Assembly: GCA_024180945.1 (NCBI GenBank)
Contig: JAKSGN010000041.1
Span: forward strand, 1,426,001-1,490,000
Origin: Macrophomina tecta
Lineage: Eukaryota > Ascomycota > Dothideomycetes > Botryosphaeriales > Botryosphaeriaceae
DNA: 64,000 bases
Reading direction: 5' to 3'
Of this stretch, positions 11,690-23,577 are shown piece after piece. The stretch's first letter is position 1. Each line of letters starts with the position of its first letter. Made by a program: the position numbers and the translations under genes. The notes beneath the pieces were generated by a model, which ran no database searches, was not told the origin of the DNA, and saw only the letters and a list, made by a program, of their open reading frames with translations.

Positions 11690-13003
11690 ATGATTACCGC
11701 CGCCGACGCGGTACTAGCTTGCTTCCTGAGCGCGGCCATCTCAGCGGTCTTCGTTGGCCTCCGGCTTTATGTCCGCTTCGCCATACGGCAGAATCCCGGC
11801 TGGGATGACTTGATGGTGGTCCTTTCTCTAATCTTCGCATTCGCCCTGTGCCCAACATACGTGAAACGTGAGTCGACGCACTCACTTGCACCGTAGTTGG
11901 CTGCTGACGTGACCGCGATTGCAGAAGTGGAGTATGGCTGGGGAAAGCACATGGACGAGGTGCCGCTGCCAACACTGGCTCTGCAGACCTACTGGTTCTG
12001 GACTTGCACGTGGATCTACCTCTTGGGCGTCGCCTTCGCCAAGATGGCTATTCTCATCCAGTTCCTGCGCATCTTCGTTGGCATGTGGACCAGAGTGGCG
12101 TCATGGGCGACCGTCGCTTTCATCGTGACCTGTTGCTTGGTATGCCTCTTCGGCGGCATCTTCGCATGCACGCCGGTCGAGAAGTTCTGGAAGCCAGCGA
12201 CACCGGGATCCTGCATCAACTTCGTCATCATCTGGTAGGCACGCCAGCCAGCCGCCAGGAAACTCTCCACACTGACGCACCCACAGGTACCTCCACTCCG
12301 CCATGGCCATCTTCACCGACTTCGCCATCATCCTCATCCCCGTCCCCACCATCATCACCATCAAGATGGAGACGCGCAAGAAGTGGAGTCTGGCCTTCAC
12401 ATTCGCACTGGGCGGCTTGTACGTACTCCTCCCTACTATCCTAGTCGCATCTGACAGCTTCCCAACCCCAGCGGCTGCATCACCTCCATCGTGCGCCTCT
12501 ACTACCTGCACTACCTCAACACCATCCAAGACAAGACCTTCTACTACCCGATCGGCGGGACGTGGTCCGCCATCGAGCTCAACGTCGTCATCATCTGCGC
12601 CTGCCTCATCACGCTGCACCCGCTGCTGGCCATGGCGCTGTCGCCGCTCAAGCGCTACGCGACGCAGTACTCGCAGCGCTCGCGCCAGGCCATCGGCAAC
12701 AGCGGCGGCGGCAATAGCCCCTCGTCCGCCCCGTCCGTGCAGAGGCAGCGGGACGCCAAAGCGGCAACGACTACGACGACGATGCGCGTCATGGAGGAGG
12801 GCGGCGACTCGGTCGAGCAGCTGGCGCCGCGCGAGGGCCACGACGGCAACGTCATCACGGTGTCGACGACGATCGACATCGACACGCACACGGACGGCGA
12901 GAGCGAGAGCGAGAGCCAGCGGTCGCTGACGGGCGCGCGCGGCGAGAACGATTTCCGCGCCTACGGGTGGCACGAGAGCTTGGAGATGCGGCCGATCTCG
13001 TAG
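11690..13003 (+). CDS. Pth11-like (fungal rhodopsin domain) membrane receptor
   Basis: Four exons, 11690-11867, 11925-12234, 12287-12418 and 12472-13003, giving 383 aa with all phases consistent. Hallmarks of the family: GLRLYVRF after helix 1, WDDLMVVLSLIF, VEYGWGKHMDE across the first splice, the helix WIYLLGVAFAKMAIL, FACTPVEKFW, FTDFAIILIPVP, TSIVRLYYLHY and WSAIELNVVIICACLITLHPL. No CFEM domain or signal peptide precedes the first helix, unlike the receptor at 5948-7583. The tail of about 110 residues is polar, rich in Ser, Thr, Glu and Arg with a (SE)n stretch, and could be phosphorylated. The start is uncertain: an in-frame ATG at 11609 would add 27 residues. Confidence 0.88.
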
Positions 13004-13009
13004 GCAAGT

Positions 13010-13032
13010 AAAAAAAAAAAAAAAAAAAAAAA
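13010..13032. repeat. A23 mononucleotide tract
   Basis: Run of 23 adenines only seven bases after the receptor stop codon. Confidence 0.95.
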
Positions 13033-13273
13033 GGAAAGATTACCCCCCGGTTATGGAGCAAAAAGGAAGAACAGGAAAAAGTTTCAAATTCATTCTTGTT
13101 CAGCCCTCGTATTGTGGAGCTTGCGCCTTTTTCTAATATTGGGCTATGAGAGTCGGCCAGCCCGATGGCCACTTGTTTGGAAGAGAAATTTCAGGAAGAT
13201 ATATACAGGGAGAAGAGGCAGGAGGGCGCAGGAAAGAAAACAACCGAACAAGCCAAATGCCGGAGCGGGTCCT

Positions 13274-14434
13274 TCAGCCGTAGGTCGGAAGCTCCTTGAA
13301 GACGGAGATGGAATTGACCTCCCAGTAGGCCTCGGTGAAGGCTTGGGGATTGGCGCCGACGTAGATGGCGCAGGACTCGGGCTTGCTCCGGGCGGCGGGG
13401 GCGGGGCAGGTGGAGGGGTACTGCGTGCCGGCCCAGTCGCCGCAGAAGGTGGTGTCGAAGATGAGGCGGTGCTCCTTGAAGCGCTGGTCGACGTTGCAGC
13501 CGCGGCCGCCGACGAAGGCGGCCTGCGGCAGGCCGAAGGCGGAGACGTCCGGGTTGTCGTTGACGCCGGCGACGGCGGCCTGCACCTCGGCCGGGACAGC
13601 GCCGCGCGGGAAGAACCAGGTGCGGATGAAGGCGCTGGTCCACTGCATGGCGTAGATGCCGCCGCCGTTGGCGTTGAAGGCGTCGCCGTAGTTGGCGGGC
13701 ACGGTGGCGTTGACATAGCAGCCGGCGGTCGTGTAGTTGGTCGAGCACTCGCCGGACGCGAGGTCGAAGTAGGCGGCGCGCGAGCGGTTCTTGGGGTCGC
13801 GCACGGGGGCGAGGGCGGCGCCGGGCGGGGTGAGCATGGTGCAGTTGTCCGATGTGTGCAGGGTGATCTGGTTGTCGGCGTTTAGGTTGGCGCCCTCGAT
13901 CAGGTCGATTTCGCCGTTGTACGGCCACGCGCCCGAGCCCAGCGTCCAGAAGGCGGGCCACACGCCGCAGGCGGCGCCGGGCATGTGGGCAATGTCGGCC
14001 AGGAAGAGGCCGTGGGTCCAGCTGCGCTTGCTCTCGAGGCGGATGCTGGGCCGCCCCCAGTCTTTGCCGAGCGTGTAGTTGTGCGTCGTGTCGACGCCCC
14101 AGCGCGGGGTCCCGTAGTCGCCGAACTGGATCAGGCCGGTGGTGAGGGCGGTGGTCTCGTTGACGTAGTTGACGAAGCCGTTGGTCGGGTCAGAGCGATT
14201 CAGCCCGGGGTTGCTGATGAACTCCTGCGACGTCACGAAGTCGAAGTTGTCGAAGAACGACGAGCCCAGCCACCACGCATCGCGGGTGTACTGGATCTTG
14301 CCGCTCGCAACTTCAATGCTGATCGACGTCGTGTTCCACGCGGACAGCGACAGCCCAATGGACCTGGCGGCGGCAGCCACGGCAAAGAATGGCAGCAGCG
14401 CAACAGTGCTCCGCAGAGACGACGAGACGGCCAT
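13274..14434 (-). CDS. secreted glycoside hydrolase family 16 beta-glucanase
   Basis: Single exon, 386 aa. An N-terminal signal peptide (residues 1 to about 22, ending AAAARS) directs secretion. The GH16 active-site motif GEIDLIEG lies at residues 174-181, with Glu175 as nucleophile, Asp177 assisting and Glu180 as acid/base, as known for the family. Substrate-cleft aromatic motifs are also present (FFDNFDF, GVWPAFWTLG). This subgroup of fungal GH16 is usually annotated as endo-1,3(4)-beta-glucanase, acting on wall or plant glucans; exact linkage preference cannot be read from sequence. Several N-x-S/T sites suggest N-glycosylation. Cysteines cluster in the second half, as usual for secreted proteins. 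Long GC-rich frames on the opposite strand are shadows. Confidence 0.93.
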   Translation of the reverse strand: MAVSSSLRSTVALLPFFAVAAAARSIGLSLSAWNTTSISIEVASGKIQYTRDAWWLGSSFFDNFDFVTSQEFISNPGLNRSDPTNGFVNYVNETTALTTGLIQFGDYGTPRWGVDTTHNYTLGKDWGRPSIRLESKRSWTHGLFLADIAHMPGAACGVWPAFWTLGSGAWPYNGEIDLIEGANLNADNQITLHTSDNCTMLTPPGAALAPVRDPKNRSRAAYFDLASGECSTNYTTAGCYVNATVPANYGDAFNANGGGIYAMQWTSAFIRTWFFPRGAVPAEVQAAVAGVNDNPDVSAFGLPQAAFVGGRGCNVDQRFKEHRLIFDTTFCGDWAGTQYPSTCPAPAARSKPESCAIYVGANPQAFTEAYWEVNSISVFKELPTYG

Positions 14435-15553
14435 GGCGGCAGTCGGCGGTGCAGCGGCTTGGTGCTTGGACTAGCTCCAGCTGCCAGACGTAATACCGAC
14501 TCAGGGGAGCAAGCTCGCGCAGGGCGACTATATGCGTCGAGCCACCTGACTTGATGGTCTGTCGGGCTCCCTTGGCGGCGTGATAACGGAAGACAAAGTG
14601 AGCGTGGGAACTAAACGGTAGCAGATGGACGAGAACTTGGTTATGCTGGGCGCTCGAAACCCAAAGACCTGCAACTGGCTGGCCGGGGTAGCGACTGGAA
14701 AGGAAAATTCGACGATACAACTAAACGAGCGGAAGTGGTGGTGATGCTGTAAGACCGGGCTGGGCACACTCCCCTTTTAACGCGGCCTGGGCGGAAGGCC
14801 CAGGAAAGCTTGAATATTTCTAAACTCTGGTCATTTCCCCCCGCCGACATACTGAGCGATTTCACTGAGTAAGGCAGCGTGCCTGAAGTATCATCTGCGA
14901 ACGATACGATCCCGAAAGAGCCTAGGCCAGTGGCTGCAGCTCGTGCGCGACCGTGAGCCCAATCGACGCCGGATGCCGCGGCGACCCGGTCCCGATAGAA
15001 GCTTTCACAAGCTTCTAGCGTCCACGTCTGGACGGACGCTTGTGCTCTCTTATGCAAAAGCCGTGCTTTGGTGTACACGCTCATGGCTCCAGGTCGGCCA
15101 CGCACTCGAAGCAATGGGCACCCCCCTTTGGGGGCCGCGTTACACCTATGCGTGTGGCTAACCCGCGCGCGCGCGAGATGTTACGTCTGACCTGCGGCTT
15201 TGGCGCTAAGTGAGTCGATTGGCGGGCCGCAAAATCCCCCGCAGCCACATTCGCCCCCATCTTGTACACTTTCAGACTGCATGTGGGCCAGATAAGTTAT
15301 AAGCGCCTCAGCCTCAGCCTACTTAAACTGCCCTCCAGCATGCTTTGACCCTCTGTTCCAGTCTCGCCCGTCTACCGCCAGCATTTTCCCGTTGCCTTGT
15401 TCAGCGCCCACAGATGTCTGAAACACCCCAGAATTTCCTTCCCCTACGTCCGGCGGCCAAAGACCACCGAGATGTTGCGCCATAAGTCCAGCAAGAGGCA
15501 CAATCCGCCCCGTCCTGATGAAATGGGCATGTTTCTGATGCCGAGATACATAA
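14435..15553. other. divergent intergenic region and unresolved 5' end of CorA-like gene
   Basis: Holds the GH16 promoter side and the upstream region of the CorA-like gene. From about 15397 an open frame in a different phase (containing GMFLMPRYISAG) overlaps the start of the CorA-like frame, and an ATG at 15414 opens a third phase for 23 codons. One of these probably contributes the missing first exon. Otherwise nothing recognised. Confidence 0.4.
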
Positions 15554-17809
15554 GTGCTGGATCTTTGGAAAGTCAACGGCACCTTGTCGAACCAACGCGA
15601 GGATGGGTTGAACTCGCACGGCATCGTCTCTCCAGTGTTTGTTTCCAGCCTCAGCGTCGAGCCCGCCGAGCTAACGACTGTCCAGGTGCGTGGCATGGCA
15701 GCCTTCGAACAAGCAATCAGGGCGCATACAGAGTTCCCTGATGCCATAAAGCTCTGCAATGATTTTGCAGCAATTTCGAAGAAACCGCACCGAGGAGTTT
15801 TCAGTACTCTGTGCACGTACAGAGCATCAAAGTCACCCAACAGCCCGCTCTTGGCCCCGGAAGACTTTTCATGGTCTCAGTGCCTGAATTACTTTTGGTC
15901 GGCTATGTCTCTCAACAAACATTCCGACTTTGAATTGATCGTTGTATTTACCCAAGCGCCGGACATTGAGCGCACCTTTTCCTTCGTCGAGAAGCTGGCA
16001 GCCTTCACCCACACTCGCCTGCAGAAGCTCATATCCATCCCTAGGGACCTCATCGTATTTGCTGTCGCCGTCCAGTGGGATCTGAGTCCGTCCTTCGCCG
16101 CAGAGGCAAGAAGCCTGCTTGACTTGAACGATGAGCCACTGGCTCGGGCCTGGAGCCCTCGATTCCCTTCCAGCAATGGTGGCGCTGAGCATGGGCCTTT
16201 GATCACCACCCGGCACTCTTTCAAATTCGAATATCCCACCAAAGGCACTCTGCAAGAATTTGTCACAGATCTCCATACTTACGTTTTCAGGCCTTTCGGG
16301 AAGGTCCCAAAAGTTGAGCAGTTGAACGTCTCCGTATTCGAGCATCAACCACTAGGAGTACATAAGGTTCTCATCGTCGCGGACGCACCGCAGAAGGATC
16401 TTCGATGGCTGGAGGATGGGTTGGTGGGGATTACCAACCATTCGTGGGAAGAGCAACTGCTTCAGATATTTTCGGCCATCGTTCCCCATGTGCGGACAGA
16501 GTACTCAAACTTCCTAACGAAAGCCTGGTCAGATTTGACGCAAACTGTAAGTTGCTCTGCTGAAAGTCGTTAGGGGGCTGATCCACTAATCGATTGCTTT
16601 TATCATAGGCTTCTGATGGCCGGCTATACCCATCTGGCAGCAAGGTTCAACATCTCCTTCACCTCGAAGACTGCAGGCAGCGCGTCCTGGAGACATGTGA
16701 AAGCAACATCCGGGCCGTAACAAACTGCCTTACATACATCAGCACCCAACTATGCTTTCCTCTGAAACAAGAGCATGATATCCAAGTCGGCTCCCTCCGG
16801 GACTTCATAGCTGACCTCGAGTATCTGCAAGTGGAGCTGACTAAACTGAGGGCCCACATTGAAACAGCTAAGAGGACCACCCGAGACCAGTTGGAGCTTG
16901 CACAAGTTCGGAGAACCAGTGTCCTGACAGTTCTGGCCGGCCTCTACATCCCGTTGTCCTTCGTATCTGTGAGTGCTCCCGTCAAAAAAAAAAAAAAAAA
17001 AAAAAAAAGCTTTGAACGCTTAACTGACTTGCCATAGTCATTCTTCGGCATGAACGTCAGCCAATTTTCGGGCGAGCCTTCCGTTGTGATGAAGAACATC
17101 ACCAATATCAACCCAGACAACAAGAATGACACCTCGCAAGGGGAGTTTCAGATGATCACTCGAGACGGGGACAACCAGTCCTTTGAACTGAAGTACTTCT
17201 TCGCAGCTGCAATGCCGCTGACCTTCTTCACCATCCTGTTTCCTCTGATCGCGGGCGCCATCATACGGTGGTGCCTGCAGATGGTTTCGAGAGGAGGTAC
17301 TTGGTGGCGAGCACTCATCGCTTTGAGTAGCCTTCTGTAAGTCATCTTCCTCCTCTACCGTAAGACATGCGCATGGCGTGGGCATCGTTCTGACATTCGG
17401 CAGTCTCCTTGAATTGCCCGGCATTCTCTTCCTGCACGCCCAGGCCTATGGTGAGGAGACTTTGAGCATTGGGCTCGAACGGATATTGATAGCAGCTTCC
17501 GCGTTCATGATTATCACTTGCTGCCTCATATCCATTGTCGGCCTCTGGAACTTCACTCATGCAGCTCTGAGAGCGAATTGGTGGGCTATGATGTATTGGT
17601 TTTTCCAGACGATTCTGGTGCTCGCGATCTTATTTACAGCGCAGCTCCTACAGGTTTTGGAGCTTTCCTACCAGCACAGGAAGCTACATATGTTCATTTC
17701 GTACGGCGGAGGGTTAATTTGCTGGCTACTTTACGGATTGGGATGGTGGTTGTGGCCACAGTGGCATTACAGATGGGACGAAAGAAGAGTTAAGAAAAAG
17801 TCAGCTTAG
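15554..17809 (+). CDS. CorA-like cation-transporter family membrane protein, 5' end unresolved
   Basis: Exons: from about 15554 to 16546, 16609-16968, 17038-17336 and 17404-17809; all three introns have GT/AG ends and the phases agree. The N-terminal ~400 residues are soluble and contain a helical stretch (residues SLRDFIADLEYLQVELTKL region) leading to the pore helix. The signature is VLAGLYIPLSFVS-SFFGMN, split by intron 2, which matches the CorA GMN motif at the end of the first pore helix. A loop of about 45 residues and a second membrane helix follow. Two to four further hydrophobic segments at the C-terminus exceed the two of classical CorA. Transport of Mg2+ or other divalents is a family inference. 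The codon at 15554 is GTG preceded by a stop, so the real start lies in an upstream exon not resolved here. Confidence 0.8.
16984..17008. repeat. A25 tract inside an intron
   Basis: Twenty-five adenines starting 15 bases after the GTGAGT donor of intron 2 of the CorA-like gene (intron 16969-17037). It is the longest mononucleotide tract in the window. Confidence 0.95.
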
Positions 17810-19346
17810 TGCAGATGAATAGGTTATGAATGACCTTGAGCCAGTTGCGGCTGATAGGGTTATCCAACGTGCTCTTCTCGTTTACCTGTCAGTATAACTC
17901 CGCGGCCATCCATTGCTTCATCAACCCGCTTCACTAATGACAGCCCGACAATCGGTGCAAATCCCCGCTTATTCAGCCATGCCCAGGGTAACGTGACTCT
18001 TTGGCTATCTGCAAGACAGTGCGACCCGGTGAATTGGACCCACAATCCCTCCTGTATCAGCCAGATTCTAGTCTTTTTACATGTCAAGCACTTCGTCTTC
18101 TCGAAAGCTCGCAATTCTCGACATGTTTTTGAATGTAGCCTACCCCGTCGGCCGCCTCCTCTCCCATCACCTCCTCTCAATTATCCATTCGAGGACGTAT
18201 TCGCAGCGTCGCACTGCGCTCCCTCAACATGCTATCATCAGCCAATACCCGGAACTTTCAAGTGAAGCAACATAGAGTATTAATGCGCGACTCTGAGCAG
18301 AGCCACTATTTCTTGCTCATTTCCCAACCCAATCATACTGCCTGAAACTTCTGATATGCATTTCTTCTATGACATAATTGGAGACTACAACAGCACTGTC
18401 CTCCAGTAAATTGCTGTCAGCACGCAAGGCCTTGGCCGACCCAACCAGAGTTAGGAGTCTCCGCGTTTCCTATAATTCAATATTTCGAGGGTGCGATGGC
18501 ATCGAGAACGCTTTTTGGGTCCTGCACGAGAACGTATTCCTGGTGGTAGAGCTCATTGTTTGTTGCTTCTCACGAAAGGTAGGACTCTCATCACGCATGT
18601 GGATATACAGCTGGCCAAGCTCTCATGAGATGTAATAGACGGAGAAAATCGTTTCTTACTATTGTTTTTCCACGTAAAGGGATCAAGAACAGAAAGAGAA
18701 ATCTATCCACAACCAACTACCCCACAATTTCAAACATTCTGTTCCCGTCTCTCCTCTGAAGCCTCTCAAGAGTCAGTCTTCTCCAACAACCCAAGATCTA
18801 AGAACAGTTGAAAGACAGAATTACACAATCCGAGCCCCAAAAAGATGCCTCGCCCTCACTTATGATGCGTGATCAATGCACGGAAGGTATACAACAGCAA
18901 GAGTGCAAGGCCATTCTCGGTCGTGGGTCTTCGTTAAATGCCGGCTGCGATGCGAGGAACAAGAAGCGCGACAGAAACAAACGATATACTTACTCACAGC
19001 GAACGCGGGAAGCGACAATCAATAGAGATAGGAGGAATAATAAGAACACGCCCCGGTGTTCGGTTAGAAAAAAAAAGAAAAAAAGAAGCCGCCGCTATGC
19101 AAGTGTATAAGTGTGAAAGAGACCCGATCCACCCAACCGAAATAACCCAAACAATACAGGTATACAAAAAGACCAAGGAGCTGACTAAGAATAGAAGTAA
19201 ACTTTTTCTTTGGTTTCCGTCGCGAAAAAGGCCAACTTGGTGATATCCACATCGAAAAGAAGTTTTTTTTCTAAAAAAAAAAAAAAAAAAAAAAGAAACA
19301 AAAGAGCAAAGGATTTGGGGTATTTCAACAGCGTTTACCGGTTTCT
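17810..19346. other. convergent intergenic region
   Basis: Lies between the 3' ends of the CorA-like gene (plus) and the kinase (minus). It includes an A22 tract at 19273-19294 and A/G-rich stretches near 18.9-19.1 kb. Short frames (for example 18081-18275 plus) show no recognisable domain. Confidence 0.45.
19273..19294. repeat. A22 mononucleotide tract
   Basis: Run of 22 adenines about 50 bases downstream of the kinase stop codon (kinase on minus strand), preceded by eight thymines. Confidence 0.95.
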
Positions 19347-21639
19347 TCAAGTCCTGGCCCACTTGGCCGCAAGCCCCTCCGTCCATCGTCCGTATAACAC
19401 GTCTGCCAAGAGGCCAGTGTGCTCCATTCCAGGTTTGACGTAGCCGGGTAGCTTCTTCTCGTCGATGTTGCCGGATCCTCTCCGCTTCTCTCCGCTAGCA
19501 CTGCTATCATTGCTGCTGCTGTGGTCGCTGCCTGGGTTGCTGATGGCGCTTTGGCGGCGGCGCTGGTTGCCTTTCACGTGTGGATTGGCCTGAGCCATCA
19601 CCAGCTTGTTACCATTTTGCTTAGCCGGCGTAGTTGGTGATATGCTTGAGCTGTCCGTATAGAAAGGGTCATTGCTCTTCCCGTTCGAAGTGGACGTGGG
19701 TGAAAGCACAGCGGGCGCACGGCTCTTTGCCGGAGTCATGGGTGTGGGAGACACAGGCGTAGGAGGCATGCCGGACGGAGCAACACCAAGAGCTGCAGCA
19801 AGCTTGGGATCGGCCTGGATCCTGTCGACCATGTTTTTCAGGAGCAAAAATTCACCCTCCGGGTCCACTCTGTCCAATGCGGCCCAGGCCTGTGCAACCT
19901 TTGCCAGAGCATCACGGTTCTGTTGCGAGCCAGTCTGGGCATGCGTCTCCTGGAAAGCGCCATCAATAGCTTTGACGTAGGCACGGCGGCCCATGAGAGA
20001 TTCCTTGGTCAGCCTAGATACAGTGCCCATGGGGCCTCCAGTGAGTGGCGGGGTGTTTTCGTTCTGAACCTCGGGGATCAGCGTATCTGCAGAAGAAAAC
20101 GAAGCATGGATGTTCGCCGGACGGGAAGGAACAGGAGGAACCTCTTCGGGGTGCATTTCCAGGCCGGCTGAAGATACACGGCGGAACTGGCGGACGGTCG
20201 AGTTGCTGTTTCCGAAGGACATATCCACGGCGAGAGGTTCGCGAGCCCCGCTTACACGGCGCGCAGTCGACACAGTGGATCCTTGGTTGAAGCCTGCATT
20301 TGAGTGGCGGGACGATGGCCTCTTGTTGGCCGTTCTGTATCCGTTGGAGCCATGAGTGGGTGCGGATGTTCCGAGTGGAGTCGAGTTGATGTCCAGTTTC
20401 TCCACAAGATCCTCCGGGTATTCGACCTTTGAGGGCTGGCGTTTCCGTTGTGTTTTGGCCGGCTTCACCGTGTCAAATACCCACTCGTCGTCCTCGGCAT
20501 CCTCATGGAGAGTGGTGGGAGAAATATTGCGCCTGATTTCAGTGTTAGCGATGCTGTGTCGAGTGCGAGGCCAGGCACGTACATCGTTTCCTCGTAATAC
20601 TTCGGATGCGAAGACTTGGCGCTCGCCGCATCATACATCTTTCTCCGGTCGATAAGTTCCTGAAGGGCCTCAACCTTGCCCGCGCGCTGGATAAACTTGT
20701 GCTTCAAAAGCTCCTTTGCGGTGGGTCTCCTGTCCGGGTCCTTGATCAAACATGAGGCAACAAAGTCCTTGTAATCCTTGGACCATTCATTGCCCTCCAG
20801 ACGCGGGGCTGGCGCTTTGGGGATGTGGAAGAGGACCTTCATGGGGTGGGTGTCGGCGTGCGGCGGTTCTCCCTTGGCCAGTTCCATGGCGGTGATACCG
20901 AGAGACCAGATATCGGCCTTGAAATCATAACCCATCTCTTGAATGACCTCGGGTGCCATCCAGTAGGGTGTTCCGACAAACGTCATGCGTTGGGATTTGA
21001 TGTTGGTCAGCTGCGCGGCAACACCGAAGTCGGCGATCTTGACTTTGCCGGACTGAGAGAGGAGGACGTTGGCGGCCTTGATGTCACGGTGGATTTTGCC
21101 CGACTGGTGGAGGTAGTCGAGGCCGAGGAGCAGCTCGCGGCAGATGATTGCGGTATGGGCCTCGCTGAAGGGGCCGGGCTTCATCTAGTTGGAGTGTGAG
21201 ATTGATGATGGTGGATTGTGGTACAGGAAGCGGAGACATACAAGATCCAGGCATGAGCCGCCGCCCAAGTATTCCATGACAATCCATAGCTTCACGCCGC
21301 GCACGAAGCTGGTCTTGTACTGGGTAACGAAAGGGCTGGCGCAGGTGCTCAGCAGGGCAATTTCCTGCTGAATCTCGCGGATGTCGTCGTCGCTGCCCTC
21401 GAGGTCGATCTGCAGGTGTGATGTCAGAGCGTGTTCAGGTAGATTGAGTTGCGAGGCGGGGCCGGGGTGGACCGACATGCTTGATGGCAACGATGTCGCC
21501 GGTGGACTTTTCGATAGCCTTGTAGACGACGCCGAAGCTGCCGCCTGGAGGGAGTTAGCGACGGCAATGGGAGCGGGGAAGAAGGCTGCAGCTTACTGCC
21601 GAGCTCCTCGAGCACCTGGTAGTTGTCGGCGTCCTGCAT
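19347..21639 (-). CDS. Ste20/GCK-family serine/threonine kinase, Sid1/MST3-like
   Basis: Five exons: 21639-21597, 21544-21477, 21409-21242, 21184-20583, 20532-19347, giving 688 aa with consistent phases. The N-terminal kinase domain (about residues 7-260) is complete: glycine loop GSGSFG (14-19), VAIK with Lys36, catalytic HRD at 125-127, DFG at 145-147, and activation segment [13 protein letters not shown]. The motif [11 protein letters not shown] and the post-kinase [13 protein letters not shown] are typical of germinal-centre kinase group III. The C-terminal ~420 residues are Ser/Pro-rich and low complexity, with a basic segment near the end. Kinases with this layout in filamentous fungi act in septation (SIN) or polarity (Nak1/POD-6) pathways; the short N-terminus and total length favour Sid1/MST3-like, but I could not discriminate paralogues. 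Intron 2 uses a GTCGGT donor. Confidence 0.92.
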
Positions 21640-23577
21640 TGTTCCTTTGTTTTCAGGAAGCGGTTGTGGTACCAGGCGCAGGCGGCTGTGCTTGCGAGGC
21701 AGCTTGGGGGGGAATATGAATGCTGGTGGTTGGAGACCCGGGCGGGCGGGCTTGTCAAGTCATGGGCTTGGGCGGTGGTCGGCGTGGGCGCTTTGACAGA
21801 TGGCGGTGACGATGCGCATCTCCACAGTAACGAGGCGAGCGAGGAGAGCGCAGGTTGATCAACGCGTCGCAGCGACCAGCCCAACGCCAGCCACCTCCAA
21901 AAACGCGCGGACGCGAAACGCGGCCGGCGACCGCTGCAGCCACGGGCAGACGCGGAGGCAGACAGAGGCAGGCCGGCGCAGCGGCAACAAACACCTGCCC
22001 TCGAGCGGGAGACGGTACCTGCAGCTGGAGAGAGTTCGCGGCCAGAATCAGGTTTGCGGGCTGGCGGCCCATTGGCCCCCAAGCGCGCCACGTCGCTGGC
22101 CGCGCCGGCATTTTTTCAGGCATCAGGCGTGTTGACGGTCTGCCTGTCGCGGTCTAGCGAGCAAACCCTATCAGGGTCAGCCCGACCTTGGCTCGCCTCA
22201 GCTCGCTGGTAATATGGCCACAATTCCCTTGGGCCTGAGCACAGAGCGGCCGCACAAATCTGCCTCGCGTTGCCGACCTAGCCATGTCATCGGGCATACA
22301 TCAGACAGCCCAAGCAGCGCGCAGCGGTGCCGTGGGCAGCTCGGAACGAGTCGCGTCACTCTCGCGTCGCGCGCGCGCGCGCGCCGCAGCGTGTCGAGCT
22401 CACCGCCCGGCAGATAAGCTGCCCCGGCAAACACCAAGTGGGCCACCACCGTCATGTGCTTGGCCAGCGGTGATCCGCCGAAGGAAACACGCCGATTGCT
22501 CCGCCCCGCGTGACTCGTCCAGGCCACGCCTCGACAGCCTTGTTGCTTGCCGATCGATTGGTGCTTTTAGCTCGCCTCGTTCTCAGAACGCATCGGCCCG
22601 CTGCGAACTACTGGGTGGAGAGCCCTAGTGATGATGTCAGAAGTGAGTAGTGCACCGTGAGACTGGAAGCCTCCCGGCCACTGTATCCTTCACCGCCTCT
22701 CACTGGCGGAGGTGCAGGCGCCCCGGACTGCTCGAGAACAACCTGGAGCGATCGCCGCAGGCCAGAGACGCCTCCCACGCGTGGTGTTCCTGAAACAGCG
22801 ATGGCATGTTCTCCGCAAGTGCCCCAAGAACGTCCGGGACAGGTGGGAGACATGTGACGGTGGAAGGGCGAGTCTCTCTGGCGGCTGGCTGCAGCGTTCT
22901 AGAAGGCATCAGGCGGTTGTGGAGCGACACGAGATCGGCAGCCCTTCACGGAGCTCATCTTGCCGTTTCATGCGTAGCGGAGGGCCAAGGCGCAACAAAG
23001 GCATTCTGCCTCCGCCGCGCGTTTATCACCGCTTATCGGCGTGCTACTAGTAGGCTGCGGACGGCGAAAAGCCAATCTCGGGGCTGTTGCTGAACTGTCC
23101 GGAGCCGGCCCCAAGGGTCCTCCTGTGGCTGGAGAGGGGGTCCAGCAAGAAAGCACCCGCCCAATGTCACGCATGAATCTGGCCGTGCGTTGCCGTGGGG
23201 ACAGCCCGCCGCCTGCACCTGCACGACGCTCGCCGGAGATGGCGCCCACCACCACCGTCCTGGGCAAATAAGATGCGGCGATCGTCCTTATGCCATTCCC
23301 CTGTCAAATGTCCAATTCCGCCTCCTTCAGCTGGCGGGCACTGCTGGGCAGGAACCCTCTCGTGCTCGGAAGCTTTTGCGTTATTGCAGGCGGCGCATCG
23401 GCGCTCTTCGATTGGCGGGCGCGGCGGATAGGCGTGCAAATCTCGCTACTAGCCATGCTCGGCGGCCTGCTGTTGCCGCGTGCCCGGCCGCAACCACCAG
23501 CACCAGCTCCTCCTCCAGAATCTCCCAAACACCATGCCGTGGCCGAGCAGCAGCTCTTGACTGAGTCTGCCGAAATC
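21640..23577. other. divergent promoter region
   Basis: About 1.9 kb between the kinase start (minus) and the DUF4048-like start (plus). It is GC-rich, so frames run on both strands without domain signal. The downstream frame stays open back to an ATG at 23290, adding 96 residues with a hydrophobic segment; this is a possible but less likely start. A short alternating GC stretch (CGCGCGCGCGCGCG) lies near 22371-22384. Confidence 0.45.

Noticed and set aside
13112..13885. 257-codon plus-strand frame opposite the GH16 gene
   Set aside because: GC-rich antisense shadow, Gly/Ala/Val-rich, no domain; the minus strand carries an intact GH16 catalytic motif and signal peptide.
23290..23577. 96-residue N-terminal extension of the DUF4048-like protein with a hydrophobic segment
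   Set aside because: Promoter-like composition and no family resemblance; the ATG at 23578 opens into the expected Ser/Pro-rich start. Not excluded.
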